A DNA stretch of 64,000 nucleotides, from assembly GCF_029632765.1 (NCBI RefSeq), contig NZ_CP121247.1, forward strand, positions 930,001 through 994,000, given 5' to 3'. The notes beneath the pieces were generated by a model that saw only the letters and a list, made by a program, of their open reading frames with translations, had not been told where the DNA came from and searched no databases. This document shows, piece by piece, positions 56,868 through 64,000 of this stretch. The stretch's first letter is position 1. Each line of letters starts with the position of its first letter. The position numbers and the translations under genes are program-made. The DNA is from Arcanobacterium wilhelmae (GTDB lineage Bacteria; Actinomycetota; Actinomycetes; Actinomycetales; Actinomycetaceae).

Positions 56868-59800
56868 AATACGCGGAGCTTCATACACATTCGAGCTATT
56901 CGTTCCTCGACGGGGCATCTGCTCCGGCGGAACTCGTTGAGCGGGCTGCACAACTTGGTTTATCGGCGATTGCGTTGACCGATCATGATGGGTTCCCGGG
57001 AGTCGTTCAATTCACTCATGCCGCTCGGGAGTATGGGGTGTCAACTGTGATCGGCACGGAAGTAACCTTTTCACAAAACGCGGCAACGCTTTCCCCTCGA
57101 CGGTCAGGAGCGATCGATCCCGAAGGTGAGCATCTTGTCGTGCTCGTGCGCGATGCTGATGGATACCATTCGCTGTCACGGGTACTGTCTGAGGGAATGC
57201 TCGCAGGAGGTACGAAAGGTCAATCGTTGATCGGCATCGGTGATATTGCGAATGCTAGCGCTGGGCAGTGGCAGATTTTGACAGGGTGTCGAAAAGGGCG
57301 CGTGAGATCCGCGCTCGATTCCGCACGTGGAATCTGGGCAATGGAAGAAGCTACGCGAGCTGTGAGCGAGCTGGTTGGAATGTTTGGGCGGGAAAACGTG
57401 GCGGTGGAGCTCATCTCAGGTTTTGCCCCGCTCGATCGTGATCGGAATGAGGCCCTTGTGGCGATCGCCGAACGAGAAAATGTGCGTATTGTGGCCACGA
57501 ATAATGTTCACAGCGCGCGCTCTACTGGGCTTTCTGATGCTCTCGTGGCGATACGTGCGAACCGGTCGCTTGAATCAGCTGCGCCTTTCCTCCCTTCCTG
57601 GAAGAGTGTGCTGATGGGAGATTCTCAGATGCGAATTATCCATCGAGATCACGAAAGCAGCGTCGATATGGCAGGGGAGATTGGGGCCGAGTGTGCTTTC
57701 GACTTCGCCTTAGTCGCCCCTGATCTTCCTCCCTTTCCTGTGCCTGCCGGAGAAAGCGAAGCTTCGTGGTTACGCAAGCTCGTTGAAGAAAAAGCCACGC
57801 GCCGGTACGGCACGCGCGCTCAGAATCCTTCAGCATGGAAAGTGATCGATCATGAGATGCAGGTGATCGAGCAATGCCATTTCCCCGGGTACTTCTTGAT
57901 CGTTCACGAAATCGTTCAGTTCTGTGAGGAGAACGGTATCTGGTGCCAAGGCCGAGGTTCAGCAGCGAACTCTGCGATTTGCTACGCGTTGGGGATTACC
58001 GCTGTCGACGCCGTGCGTCACCACATGCTTTTTGAACGGTTCCTCTCACCTGGGCGTTCCGGCCCTCCTGATATTGATCTCGATATCGAGGCGAAGCGAC
58101 GCGAAGAAGTCATTCAGCATGTATACGCGAGATACGGTCGTGAATGCAGTGCTCAGGTAGCGAATGTGATCACTTATCGCCCAAAGTCGGCGATTCGCGA
58201 TGCTGCTCGAGCCCTTGGATATGAGGTCGGTGCTGCGGATCGCTGGGCAAAGATGCGCGGGCGCAGTGGAGAAGTCCGAGGGATAGAACATGAGATACCC
58301 AAAGATGTTGTTGCTCTTGCGCAGCAACTTGAGCGGCTCCCGCGTCACCTCGGAATCCATTCGGGAGGGATGGTGCTCTGTGATCGTCCGGTGATCGAAG
58401 TGTGTCCGGTGGGGTGGGCAACCAAACCTGGCCGAACAGTTCTCCAATGGGATAAAGACGATTGTGCTGACGCCGGATTGGTGAAGTTTGACCTCCTCGG
58501 CCTGGGGATGCTGACGGCCTTGCGACTAGCGTTCACTCCGCTCAGGGAGAGTGGGGTGACTGGCACAGATGGCCGGCCGATCAATCTTCACAATCTTCCG
58601 CAAGATGATCAGCGAGTGTATGACTTGTTATGTGCTGCCGATACCGTGGGTGTGTTTCAGGTGGAATCGCGTGCACAGATGGCAACTTTGCCGCGTCTAC
58701 AACCGCGCACATTCTACGATCTGGTGATCGAGGTTGCGCTAATCCGTCCCGGGCCGATTCAAGGGAATTCAGTGAACCCGTATATCAACCGGCGTCGAGG
58801 GAGAGAGCCTGTCACGTATGAACATCCGCTCCTCAAAAATGCTCTCGAGAAAACACTCGGTGTGCCGCTCTTCCAGGAGCAATTGATGCAGATTGCCATC
58901 GATGTGGCAGGTTTTACTCCTGGTCAAGCCGATCAGCTCCGAAAAGCGATGGGCTCCAAGAGAAGCCATGAACGTATGCTGCGCCTTCGGTCCCAACTCA
59001 TGGACGGAATGGCAAAGAACGGAATATCTCGCGTAACGAGCGAGCGCATCTACGAAAAATTGGAGGCATTCGCTGATTTCGGATTTCCCGAGTCACACTC
59101 TTTTTCTTTCGCTTACCTGGTCTATGCGAGTGCATGGTTGAAAGTGCACCATCCGGAAGGCTTTTATGCTGGCATACTGGCAGCTCAACCAATGGGCTTC
59201 TATTCTGTTCAGACGCTCATCGCGGATGCCCGCCGTCATGGCGTGAGTGTGCTCGAGCCTGACGTAAATTTTTCTGCCGCACATTCTCAGGTGGAAAAAT
59301 GTGAGCGGCGCGTCGTCGCTCAGCACGCCCTTGTCGATGCTTCGCCGGTGCTTGGCGTGCGCCTCGGACTGACGAATGTGACAGGACTAGGGAAGGCAAT
59401 TGAACGCATCATCAGTGCTCGACTCTCGGGAAAATTCGAATCGATTTCTGATCTTGCTTTGAGAGCTGAGCTCACAGAACGAGAGCTCATGCTTCTTGCG
59501 CAGGCAGGGGCCCTCAAAAGCCTCGGAATCAGTCGTAGAGAAGGAATATGGGCGGCAGGCGCAACAGCGTTTCAGGCCGTACGCCATGGAAACGAGGTTC
59601 AGCCAACGATTCCGGGCCTCGAGTTCGGCGCCCGTGCACCAAAACTTCCGCGTATGAGCAGGATTGAGGAGCTTCGTGCTGATGTGAAGAGCCTTGGAGC
59701 CTCCGTTCACCATCATCCTGTCGAGTTCGTTCGTGCATTGCTCGCGCCAGAAGTTCTGAGGATTAGCGACGTTGCGGGAGTGGACAACGGTACACGGATC

Positions 59801-60061
59801 AAAGTTGCGGGGATGATCACGCATCGTCAACGTCCCCATACAGCTTCTGGAATCACGTTTGTCAACCTCGAAGACGAAACAGGGCTACTCAACGTCCTGT
59901 GCTCGGCTGGCATGTGGAGACACTTTTCTCGTGAATGGAACGAATCGGCTGTTGTCGTGCGCGGCGTGGTTGAGAAAGCTGACGGTGTTGTGACTCTCGT
60001 GGCGGACGGGGTGGAGAAATGCGCAGTGAGCGTATCACTGCCTTCACGAGACTTCCGCTAA
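56864..60061 (+). CDS. dnaE2: Error-prone DNA polymerase DnaE2
   Basis: C-family polymerase of 1065 residues responsible for damage-induced mutagenesis. Domains: N-terminal PHP (ELHTHSSYSFLDGA, from residue 5), the polymerase core with the catalytic acid triad region PDIDLD (Asp403, Asp405) and QGRGSAANSAICYALG before it, FQVESRAQMATLPRLQPR, FQEQLMQIAIDVAGF, a helix-hairpin-helix region, and a C-terminal OB-fold (about 960-1035: IKVAGMITHRQRPHTASGITFVNLEDETG). GTG 56864 has GGGAGG 5 nt upstream. It is shorter than replicative DnaE1, as is usual for DnaE2. Confidence 0.95.
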   Translation: MKYAELHTHSSYSFLDGASAPAELVERAAQLGLSAIALTDHDGFPGVVQFTHAAREYGVSTVIGTEVTFSQNAATLSPRRSGAIDPEGEHLVVLVRDADGYHSLSRVLSEGMLAGGTKGQSLIGIGDIANASAGQWQILTGCRKGRVRSALDSARGIWAMEEATRAVSELVGMFGRENVAVELISGFAPLDRDRNEALVAIAERENVRIVATNNVHSARSTGLSDALVAIRANRSLESAAPFLPSWKSVLMGDSQMRIIHRDHESSVDMAGEIGAECAFDFALVAPDLPPFPVPAGESEASWLRKLVEEKATRRYGTRAQNPSAWKVIDHEMQVIEQCHFPGYFLIVHEIVQFCEENGIWCQGRGSAANSAICYALGITAVDAVRHHMLFERFLSPGRSGPPDIDLDIEAKRREEVIQHVYARYGRECSAQVANVITYRPKSAIRDAARALGYEVGAADRWAKMRGRSGEVRGIEHEIPKDVVALAQQLERLPRHLGIHSGGMVLCDRPVIEVCPVGWATKPGRTVLQWDKDDCADAGLVKFDLLGLGMLTALRLAFTPLRESGVTGTDGRPINLHNLPQDDQRVYDLLCAADTVGVFQVESRAQMATLPRLQPRTFYDLVIEVALIRPGPIQGNSVNPYINRRRGREPVTYEHPLLKNALEKTLGVPLFQEQLMQIAIDVAGFTPGQADQLRKAMGSKRSHERMLRLRSQLMDGMAKNGISRVTSERIYEKLEAFADFGFPESHSFSFAYLVYASAWLKVHHPEGFYAGILAAQPMGFYSVQTLIADARRHGVSVLEPDVNFSAAHSQVEKCERRVVAQHALVDASPVLGVRLGLTNVTGLGKAIERIISARLSGKFESISDLALRAELTERELMLLAQAGALKSLGISRREGIWAAGATAFQAVRHGNEVQPTIPGLEFGARAPKLPRMSRIEELRADVKSLGASVHHHPVEFVRALLAPEVLRISDVAGVDNGTRIKVAGMITHRQRPHTASGITFVNLEDETGLLNVLCSAGMWRHFSREWNESAVVVRGVVEKADGVVTLVADGVEKCAVSVSLPSRDFR

Positions 60062-60101
60062 CGATAAACTGGAACACGGATCGAGTGAAGGAGAACCAGC
60101 A

Positions 60102-60560
60102 ATGGCAAAGTCGAAATACGGAAGCCTCATCAAATTCGCCACAGTGGCGGGCCCAGTAGCAATCGAACTGATTCGCAAGTACGGACCCGCATTGAAGAAG
60201 ATCGCCCAAGAAAATCCTGAGCTTTTGGATCGTGTGAAAGCCACCGTCGGAAAGCTACGCCAGTCGAAAGGTGAAGCCACCCTCGCCGGGCTTGAAGAAC
60301 GCATCGGCGTGCTTCGCGATCAAATCACCTATCTGTACGCATCTGCAGATAATCCAGGTGAGGCTCGCCGAGCCAAAGCCTGGCGCGGTGAGGTCGAAGT
60401 GATCGAACGTGCTTTGCCGATCCTCCAGGCGATGGCGGGTAAGCAGCGCAAAGCCGAAGCTGCCAAACTCTCCAAACGTCTCGATACTTTGTCCGCACAA
60501 ATCCTTGATGCATCGATCGAAGAGCAGATCGAGGATGCGGAGATCGTCGAGGAATCGTGA
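60102..60560 (+). CDS. Unknown helical protein (possibly DUF6474)
   Basis: The 152-residue protein is rich in Lys, Glu and Ala and predicted largely helical; residues about 70-150 look like a coiled coil. It has no signal peptide; the segment VAGPVAIELIRKYGPALKKI (about 15-34) could be an amphipathic helix. It may belong to the actinobacterial DUF6474 family, but that is a weak recollection. ATG 60102 follows AAGGAG, and a TAAACT hexamer (about 60065-60070) suggests its own promoter 3' of dnaE2, so it is probably not part of the SOS operon. Confidence 0.75.
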   Translation: MAKSKYGSLIKFATVAGPVAIELIRKYGPALKKIAQENPELLDRVKATVGKLRQSKGEATLAGLEERIGVLRDQITYLYASADNPGEARRAKAWRGEVEVIERALPILQAMAGKQRKAEAAKLSKRLDTLSAQILDASIEEQIEDAEIVEES

Positions 60561-60594
60561 AGGCGCGCTCGTTGCGCACAATAGCTGGCGACTG

Positions 60595-60649
60595 ACTCAC
60601 GTAAAAGTGGCGAGTTTTCACTGCGAAAACTCGCCACTTTTACGTGAGT
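60595..60649. repeat. 25-bp perfect inverted repeat, 5-nt loop
   Basis: Arm 60595-60619 pairs perfectly with 60625-60649 around ACTGC. The stem is far longer than a usual terminator and is followed by no T-run, although TTTTAC occurs within the arm. It separates the gene at 60102 from the convergent MazG-like gene, so bidirectional termination is the default reading. Confidence 0.75.
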
Positions 60650-60705
60650 GGAACACCGGCGCTAAGTACCTTCGATGCGCTGGCACTGGGGCGTCGCAAC
60701 GTTAC

Positions 60706-61179
60706 CTATTCGTCTATCTTTTTGTGACAACCGAGCACCTTCGCCAAATCAGGATCGTGGAAGTTCGGGCCTTTCAGTACTTTGCCATCCTCACGGTAGA
60801 TGGGCGCTCCGTCAGCGCCGAGCTTTGACAGGTTCGAATCCTGAATTTCTGCAAGAACATCGGCCATTGGAATGCCCGTCTCCAGTGCCATGCCGTAGAT
60901 CACGTACACCAGGTCACCGAGTGCGTCAGCTGTCGCGACGGTGTCGCGGTTGCCGTCGTCGGCGCCAACCGCTTGCTCGAATGCGTCAGTGACGATCGCT
61001 GATGCGGCCTCTCCGTACACCGCGCCAACTAGTTCAGTGAATTCTTCAGCGATGAGCGACATCCTCATATGGACGCGTTCGCGATCGACGTTGGGGGAGT
61101 CGGAAACGATTGGGAGGTTGTAAACCTCATGGAATTGACGAACAAGTTCTTCTGGGCGGGATGAATCGAAAGTTGACAT
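60706..61179 (-). CDS. MazG-like nucleoside triphosphate pyrophosphohydrolase
   Basis: The 157-residue all-alpha protein has the MazG/HisE-like metal motif EEFTELVGA (about 45-53, EExxE) and DALGDLVYVIYG (about 85-96, ExxD type DxxxD). Such enzymes hydrolyse NTPs or dNTPs to the monophosphate; some are annotated as phosphoribosyl-ATP diphosphatase-like. The C-terminus (SNLSKLGADGAPIYREDGKVLKGPNF) is typical of the phage/bacterial subgroup of this superfamily. TACGAT (61186-61191, minus strand) ends 6 nt before the ATG; GAGGG in the gap could be a poor SD. Confidence 0.85.
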   Translation of the reverse strand: MSTFDSSRPEELVRQFHEVYNLPIVSDSPNVDRERVHMRMSLIAEEFTELVGAVYGEAASAIVTDAFEQAVGADDGNRDTVATADALGDLVYVIYGMALETGIPMADVLAEIQDSNLSKLGADGAPIYREDGKVLKGPNFHDPDLAKVLGCHKKIDE

Positions 61180-61185
61180 GCCCTC

Positions 61186-61191
61186 ATCGTA
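61186..61191 (-). promoter_or_regulatory. -10 hexamer for mazG-like gene
   Basis: TACGAT on the minus strand ends 6 nt (GAGGGC) before the ATG. Confidence 0.35.
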
Positions 61192-61370
61192 GGCGACATT
61201 CCTGATACGCCGATGGGAATGCTCGCTATCCGAACGCCTTACCAGATTTCTGTGCGATTACTTCCATAATTGCGCTACCTCCGTTGAAGAGAGGAAGACA
61301 CGAGTGAATTTTTGGCGTCCCTACGTGACTTTGCGCTAAAGCGGCGTTCATCACATCGAAAAACAGGGGA

Positions 61371-61405
61371 TTCGATTTGGCACATCGTAAATCTGGTGGT
61401 AGATT
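61371..61405 (+). promoter_or_regulatory. tRNA-Leu promoter
   Basis: TTGGCA (61377-61382), a 17-nt spacer and TAGATT (61400-61405), 38 nt upstream of the tRNA. The -35 is preceded by TTCGAT, the same arrangement as in both rrn promoters. Confidence 0.82.
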
Positions 61406-61443
61406 TTTCTTCGTTGCCCGGGGTTAATAACTCCGAGTCACCT

Positions 61444-61529
61444 GCGCGGGTGGCGGAATAGGTAGACGCGCTAGCTTGAGGTGCTAGTCCACGTATTAGT
61501 GGGTGGGGGTTCAAGTCCCCCCTCGCGCA
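61444..61529 (+). tRNA. tRNA-Leu (anticodon GAG)
   Basis: The 86-nt class II tRNA has acceptor stem GCGCGGG (61444-61450) pairing with CTCGCGC (61522-61528), discriminator A 61529, anticodon arm CTAGC-TTGAGGT-GCTAG (anticodon GAG), a variable arm and T-loop GGTTCAAGTCC. CCA is not encoded (CGG follows). It reads CUC/CUU leucine codons. Confidence 0.96.
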
Positions 61530-61534
61530 CGGAT

Positions 61535-61566
61535 GAGGGTCCTGATCACAATCAGGACCCTCTTTT
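61535..61566 (+). terminator. tRNA-Leu terminator
   Basis: A 12-bp perfect stem (61535-61546 with 61551-61562) around CACA followed by TTTT. Confidence 0.93.
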
Positions 61567-61594
61567 GTACATGCAGACGACCCCAGGAGACGAG

Positions 61595-62320
61595 ATGTCG
61601 CGTTTTGCTTTTCTGGTCAATCGCCCACCGTCGCCGATTGCCGACGATGAACTCGCGTCCGTGCGCCGAATGAGCGGCGCAACGATCATCCCAATTGAGA
61701 TGGCAAGCGATCTGCCGAATCTTGATTCCTATGATGGTGTTTTCATCTCTGGTTCGCCGTTTAATTTCCTCTCCGCATCGAAGAGTCCGCTTCAAGAGCG
61801 TATCGAGGATAACATCGCTGTAATTTCAGATTTCCTGGTCGCGAATGACATTCCGACATTGGGTATCTGTTTCGGGATGCAGTGGTTGGGTCGCGTCCGC
61901 GGCGCGAGAACTACCGCCCGTTACCCGGAAAACATTTCGGCGCCTCACGTCGCGCTCACCGACGCCGGCCGCGCCGACCAGCTCTTTGGTCAGTTGCCGC
62001 CTACGTTCCGTGTGTATACCGGACATTCAGAGGCGCTAGAGTTGTCCGTGCCCGGAACGACGTTTGCCGATGCCGCAACGATTCTGGCGACGGGCAAAAA
62101 TTGCCCTGTGCAAGCACTCCGGTTTGGTTCGAATGTGTACGGCGTGCAGTTCCACCCGGAGATCGACGAAGCCTCGTTGGAGCTTCGTATCTCGGTCTAC
62201 GGCGGCACGTATTATGAAGCTGGGGAGGCTGCCCGCATCCACCGAAACACTTACGGCGTGGATGTTAGTGCCGGCGCTCGGATTATCGAATGTTTCGCAC
62301 AAACATATGGGAGGGCCTGA
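61595..62320 (+). CDS. Class I glutamine amidotransferase-like protein
   Basis: The 241-residue GATase domain protein has the nucleophile in TLGICFGMQWLG (about 88-99) and the His/Glu pair in YGVQFHPEID (about 180-189), so the catalytic triad is complete. It is free-standing, with no synthetase domain, like GMP-synthase-like amidotransferases used in various amidation or gamma-glutamyl hydrolysis reactions. ATG 61595 has AGGAGA 6 nt upstream; the frame extends through the tRNA to 61481, which is not coding. It shares a base with the YbdK gene (TGATG). Confidence 0.88.
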   Translation: MSRFAFLVNRPPSPIADDELASVRRMSGATIIPIEMASDLPNLDSYDGVFISGSPFNFLSASKSPLQERIEDNIAVISDFLVANDIPTLGICFGMQWLGRVRGARTTARYPENISAPHVALTDAGRADQLFGQLPPTFRVYTGHSEALELSVPGTTFADAATILATGKNCPVQALRFGSNVYGVQFHPEIDEASLELRISVYGGTYYEAGEAARIHRNTYGVDVSAGARIIECFAQTYGRA

Positions 62321-63468
62321 TGGAATTTGCTCAGTCGCCACGCTCAACTCTCGGCATCGAGTGGGAACTCCAATATATCGATGCCGATTCACATGCGTTG
62401 CGTCAGTGCGCTGATTCAGTGATGACGGCTCTGCGTGCGCTTGATACGGATACCTCGTCGATTCACCGCGAAATGCTCCTCAATACTGTGGAGTTTGTTT
62501 CGGAGCCTCATGAACATGTGCGTGATTGTGTGGAGGACATGGCGCGTTCGACGTCGGTGCTCGAGCCCGTCATTCACCCCATGCGCGTCCGGCTCGGCAC
62601 AGCAGGAACACATCCGTTCTCGAACCCTGCAAGCCAGATCGTGACCGACTCCGAACGGTACGCCGAACTGGTCAACAGAACACAGTATTGGGGTCGGCAG
62701 ATGCTCCTGTTCGGCACTCATGTGCATGTCGGTGTGGACAACCGCGCGAAGGTGTGGCCGCTGATCCGTGCGCTGCTGACTCGCGCCTACCATATCCAGG
62801 CTCTGACGTCGGCGTCGCCGATCTGGAACTCGGAGGTGACGGGATACGCCTCGAACCGGGCGATGGTGTTCCAGCAGCTCCCAACGGCAGGTATCCCGTA
62901 CCAGTTCCTCACGTGGGAAGATTTTGAAAAGTACGTCGCCGGTATGGTCGCCACGGGCGTGATTGAGCAGGTCAATGAGGTGCGTTGGGATATCCGCCCG
63001 TCGCCTGCGAACGGCACGATCGAGCTGCGGATGTGTGATGCGGCAACGAACCGTGCGGAGCTCGGCATGGTCGCAGCGCTCGCCCAGTGCCTCGTGGAGT
63101 ACTTCTCTCGGATGCTCGACGCCGGAGAGGAACTTCCCACGTTGCCGGATTGGTTCGTTCGTGAAAACAAGTGGCGAGCCTCGCGTTACGGTATGGATGC
63201 GATTCTGATTTCCGACGCCGGTGCGCGCGAGGAGCTCGTTGCACACGTGCTCGTGAGAATGGTTGACAAGCTTGCGCCGATCGCCGCGGAGCTTGGTTGT
63301 AGCCTCGAGCTTGAGTGGGTGGAGCGCATCATGGCGATTGGTGCGCCCTACCAACGGCAGATGGAAGTATTCCGCAGTACGGGTGGAGATTTCCGCGAGG
63401 TCGTGCGCTATATGCTCGCAGAGTTCGACGCAGGACATCCGATCGAAACCGAGGATTTTCTTTTGTGA
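62320..63468 (+). CDS. YbdK-type carboxylate-amine ligase (GCS2 family)
   Basis: The 382-residue member of glutamate-cysteine ligase family 2 begins TLGIEWELQYID (about 10-21), with the ELQ/E metal-binding motif, and has FGTHVHVGVDNR (about 128-139), VRWDIRPSPANGTIELRMCDA (about 217-237). YbdK has weak gamma-glutamylcysteine ligase activity in E. coli, but the physiological substrate is unknown. The start shares a base with the amidotransferase gene stop. The partner genes suggest a peptide-bond or amide metabolite. Confidence 0.9.
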   Translation: MEFAQSPRSTLGIEWELQYIDADSHALRQCADSVMTALRALDTDTSSIHREMLLNTVEFVSEPHEHVRDCVEDMARSTSVLEPVIHPMRVRLGTAGTHPFSNPASQIVTDSERYAELVNRTQYWGRQMLLFGTHVHVGVDNRAKVWPLIRALLTRAYHIQALTSASPIWNSEVTGYASNRAMVFQQLPTAGIPYQFLTWEDFEKYVAGMVATGVIEQVNEVRWDIRPSPANGTIELRMCDAATNRAELGMVAALAQCLVEYFSRMLDAGEELPTLPDWFVRENKWRASRYGMDAILISDAGAREELVAHVLVRMVDKLAPIAAELGCSLELEWVERIMAIGAPYQRQMEVFRSTGGDFREVVRYMLAEFDAGHPIETEDFLL

Positions 63469-63482
63469 GGGGAGCGATTGAC

Positions 63483-64000
63483 ATGCAGGGACCGAATGAG
63501 GCGCTCGGGATCGCGCGCAAGCTGATTCAGTTTGATACAACAAACCATGGCGGGCCGGGGGAGATCGAAACTCCGGCAGCTCACTACGTGATGGATCTGC
63601 TTCATGAAGTGGGGCTCGAGCCGCAATGGTTCGAGTCTGAGCCGGGCCGCCCGTCGGTCGTTGTTCGCATCCCGGGAAAAGTGCACGAAGGTGCGCTTGT
63701 GATCCACGGGCACCTCGACGTCGTGCCTGCAGTTGCCTCTGATTGGTCCGTGGATCCGTTTGGGGGTGTGATCAAGGACGGCTATCTGTGGGGCCGCGGC
63801 GCTGTGGATATGAAGAACATGGTGGCCATGATGCTGGCGGTGCTGCGAGATATTGCCCGCACGGGCTTCGTTCCTGCTCGCGATCTGATCTTCTGCTTCT
63901 TCGCGGACGAGGAACGCGGTGGGCATAAGGGCTCGATATGGCTCATCGAGCACCATCCGGAGGTTTTTGCCGGCGCAACTGACGCCATTTCCGAGGTGGG
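63483..64000 (+). CDS. M20-family metallopeptidase, 3' end beyond window
   Basis: The visible 172 codons contain the M20 zinc motifs LVIHGHLDVVP (about 73-83), LWGRGAVDMKNM (about 102-113) and CFFADEERGG (about 138-147, with the catalytic Glu pair). The family includes ArgE, DapE and carnosinase-like dipeptidases; the subgroup is not fixed by this fragment. ATG 63483 follows GGGGAG 9 nt upstream, 14 nt after the YbdK stop, so it is probably the third gene of that operon. The C-terminus lies outside the window. Confidence 0.88.
   Translation, partial: MQGPNEALGIARKLIQFDTTNHGGPGEIETPAAHYVMDLLHEVGLEPQWFESEPGRPSVVVRIPGKVHEGALVIHGHLDVVPAVASDWSVDPFGGVIKDGYLWGRGAVDMKNMVAMMLAVLRDIARTGFVPARDLIFCFFADEERGGHKGSIWLIEHHPEVFAGATDAISEV

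Noticed and set aside
61481..61594. Amidotransferase start inside the tRNA-Leu gene
   Set aside because: It would cross the tRNA and its terminator; ATG 61595 has a good Shine-Dalgarno and fits the family N-terminus.

Overview
The window is 64 kb of chromosome from a high-GC Gram-positive bacterium. The 16S gene (3' end CACCTCCTTTCT), a 23S rRNA near 3.1 kb, SteA/SteB, DUF3097, ImuA'/ImuB/DnaE2, a SufR-led suf operon and Corynebacterium-type GlgA all point to Actinobacteria. The overall gene set and the 16S variable regions look like Actinomycetaceae (Trueperella/Arcanobacterium group); the genus call is recollection, not a search result. Nearly all of it is core chromosome: no phage, insertion sequence, CRISPR array or conjugative gene is visible.

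Layout. 1-9.6 kb: an unknown partial gene, DUF3097, then one long collinear run hrcA-dnaJ-rsmE-phoH-ybeY-CBS/CNNM protein-era-recO-uppS (heat-shock control, rRNA maturation, cell-wall lipid carrier). 9.6-13.4 kb: a VIT-family metal transporter with DtxR-like boxes, an unknown gene, an SseB-domain gene and the translation operon infC-rpmI-rplT behind a structured leader. 13.5-20.9 kb: rRNA methyltransferase, pheST, an SDR, a stand-alone argR with its own ARG boxes, and tyrS. 21.0-26.5 kb: a complete rrn operon (two promoters, 16S-23S-5S, no spacer tRNA). 26.5-38 kb: a possible transporter stub, a repeat-rich TPR protein, a HAD phosphatase, a 45-codon gene, tlyA-nadK-recN, then steA-steB-MraY-like-murJ-NUDIX, which links DNA repair, septation and lipid II export. 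38-44.6 kb: the suf Fe-S operon sufR-B-D-Rieske-C-S-U-T. 44.6-54.5 kb: a metallopeptidase, ABC-F ATPase, SixA, glgC/glgA, an orphan ABC ATPase, NfeD-SPFH pair, two SPOUT methyltransferases and an XRE regulator. 54.6-60.1 kb: the LexA-controlled mutagenesis cassette imuA-imuB-dnaE2. 60.1-64 kb: an unknown coiled protein, a MazG-like gene, tRNA-Leu(GAG) and an overlapping amidotransferase-YbdK-M20 peptidase operon cut by the window end.

Regulation visible in the sequence is unusually rich: a CIRCE operator, paired DtxR-like boxes, ARG boxes, a SufR-type inverted repeat, a LexA box, tandem rrn promoters sharing a motif with the tRNA-Leu promoter, and about a dozen genes whose start codon lies 6-7 nt after a -10 hexamer, with little or no Shine-Dalgarno sequence, as expected for leaderless mRNAs. 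No wholly new multi-gene system stands out. The best candidates for novelty are the leaderless set, the repeat-expanded TPR protein, the amidotransferase-YbdK-peptidase operon, the anti-SD-masking hairpin at the 16S/ITS junction, and several long palindromes with no assigned role.
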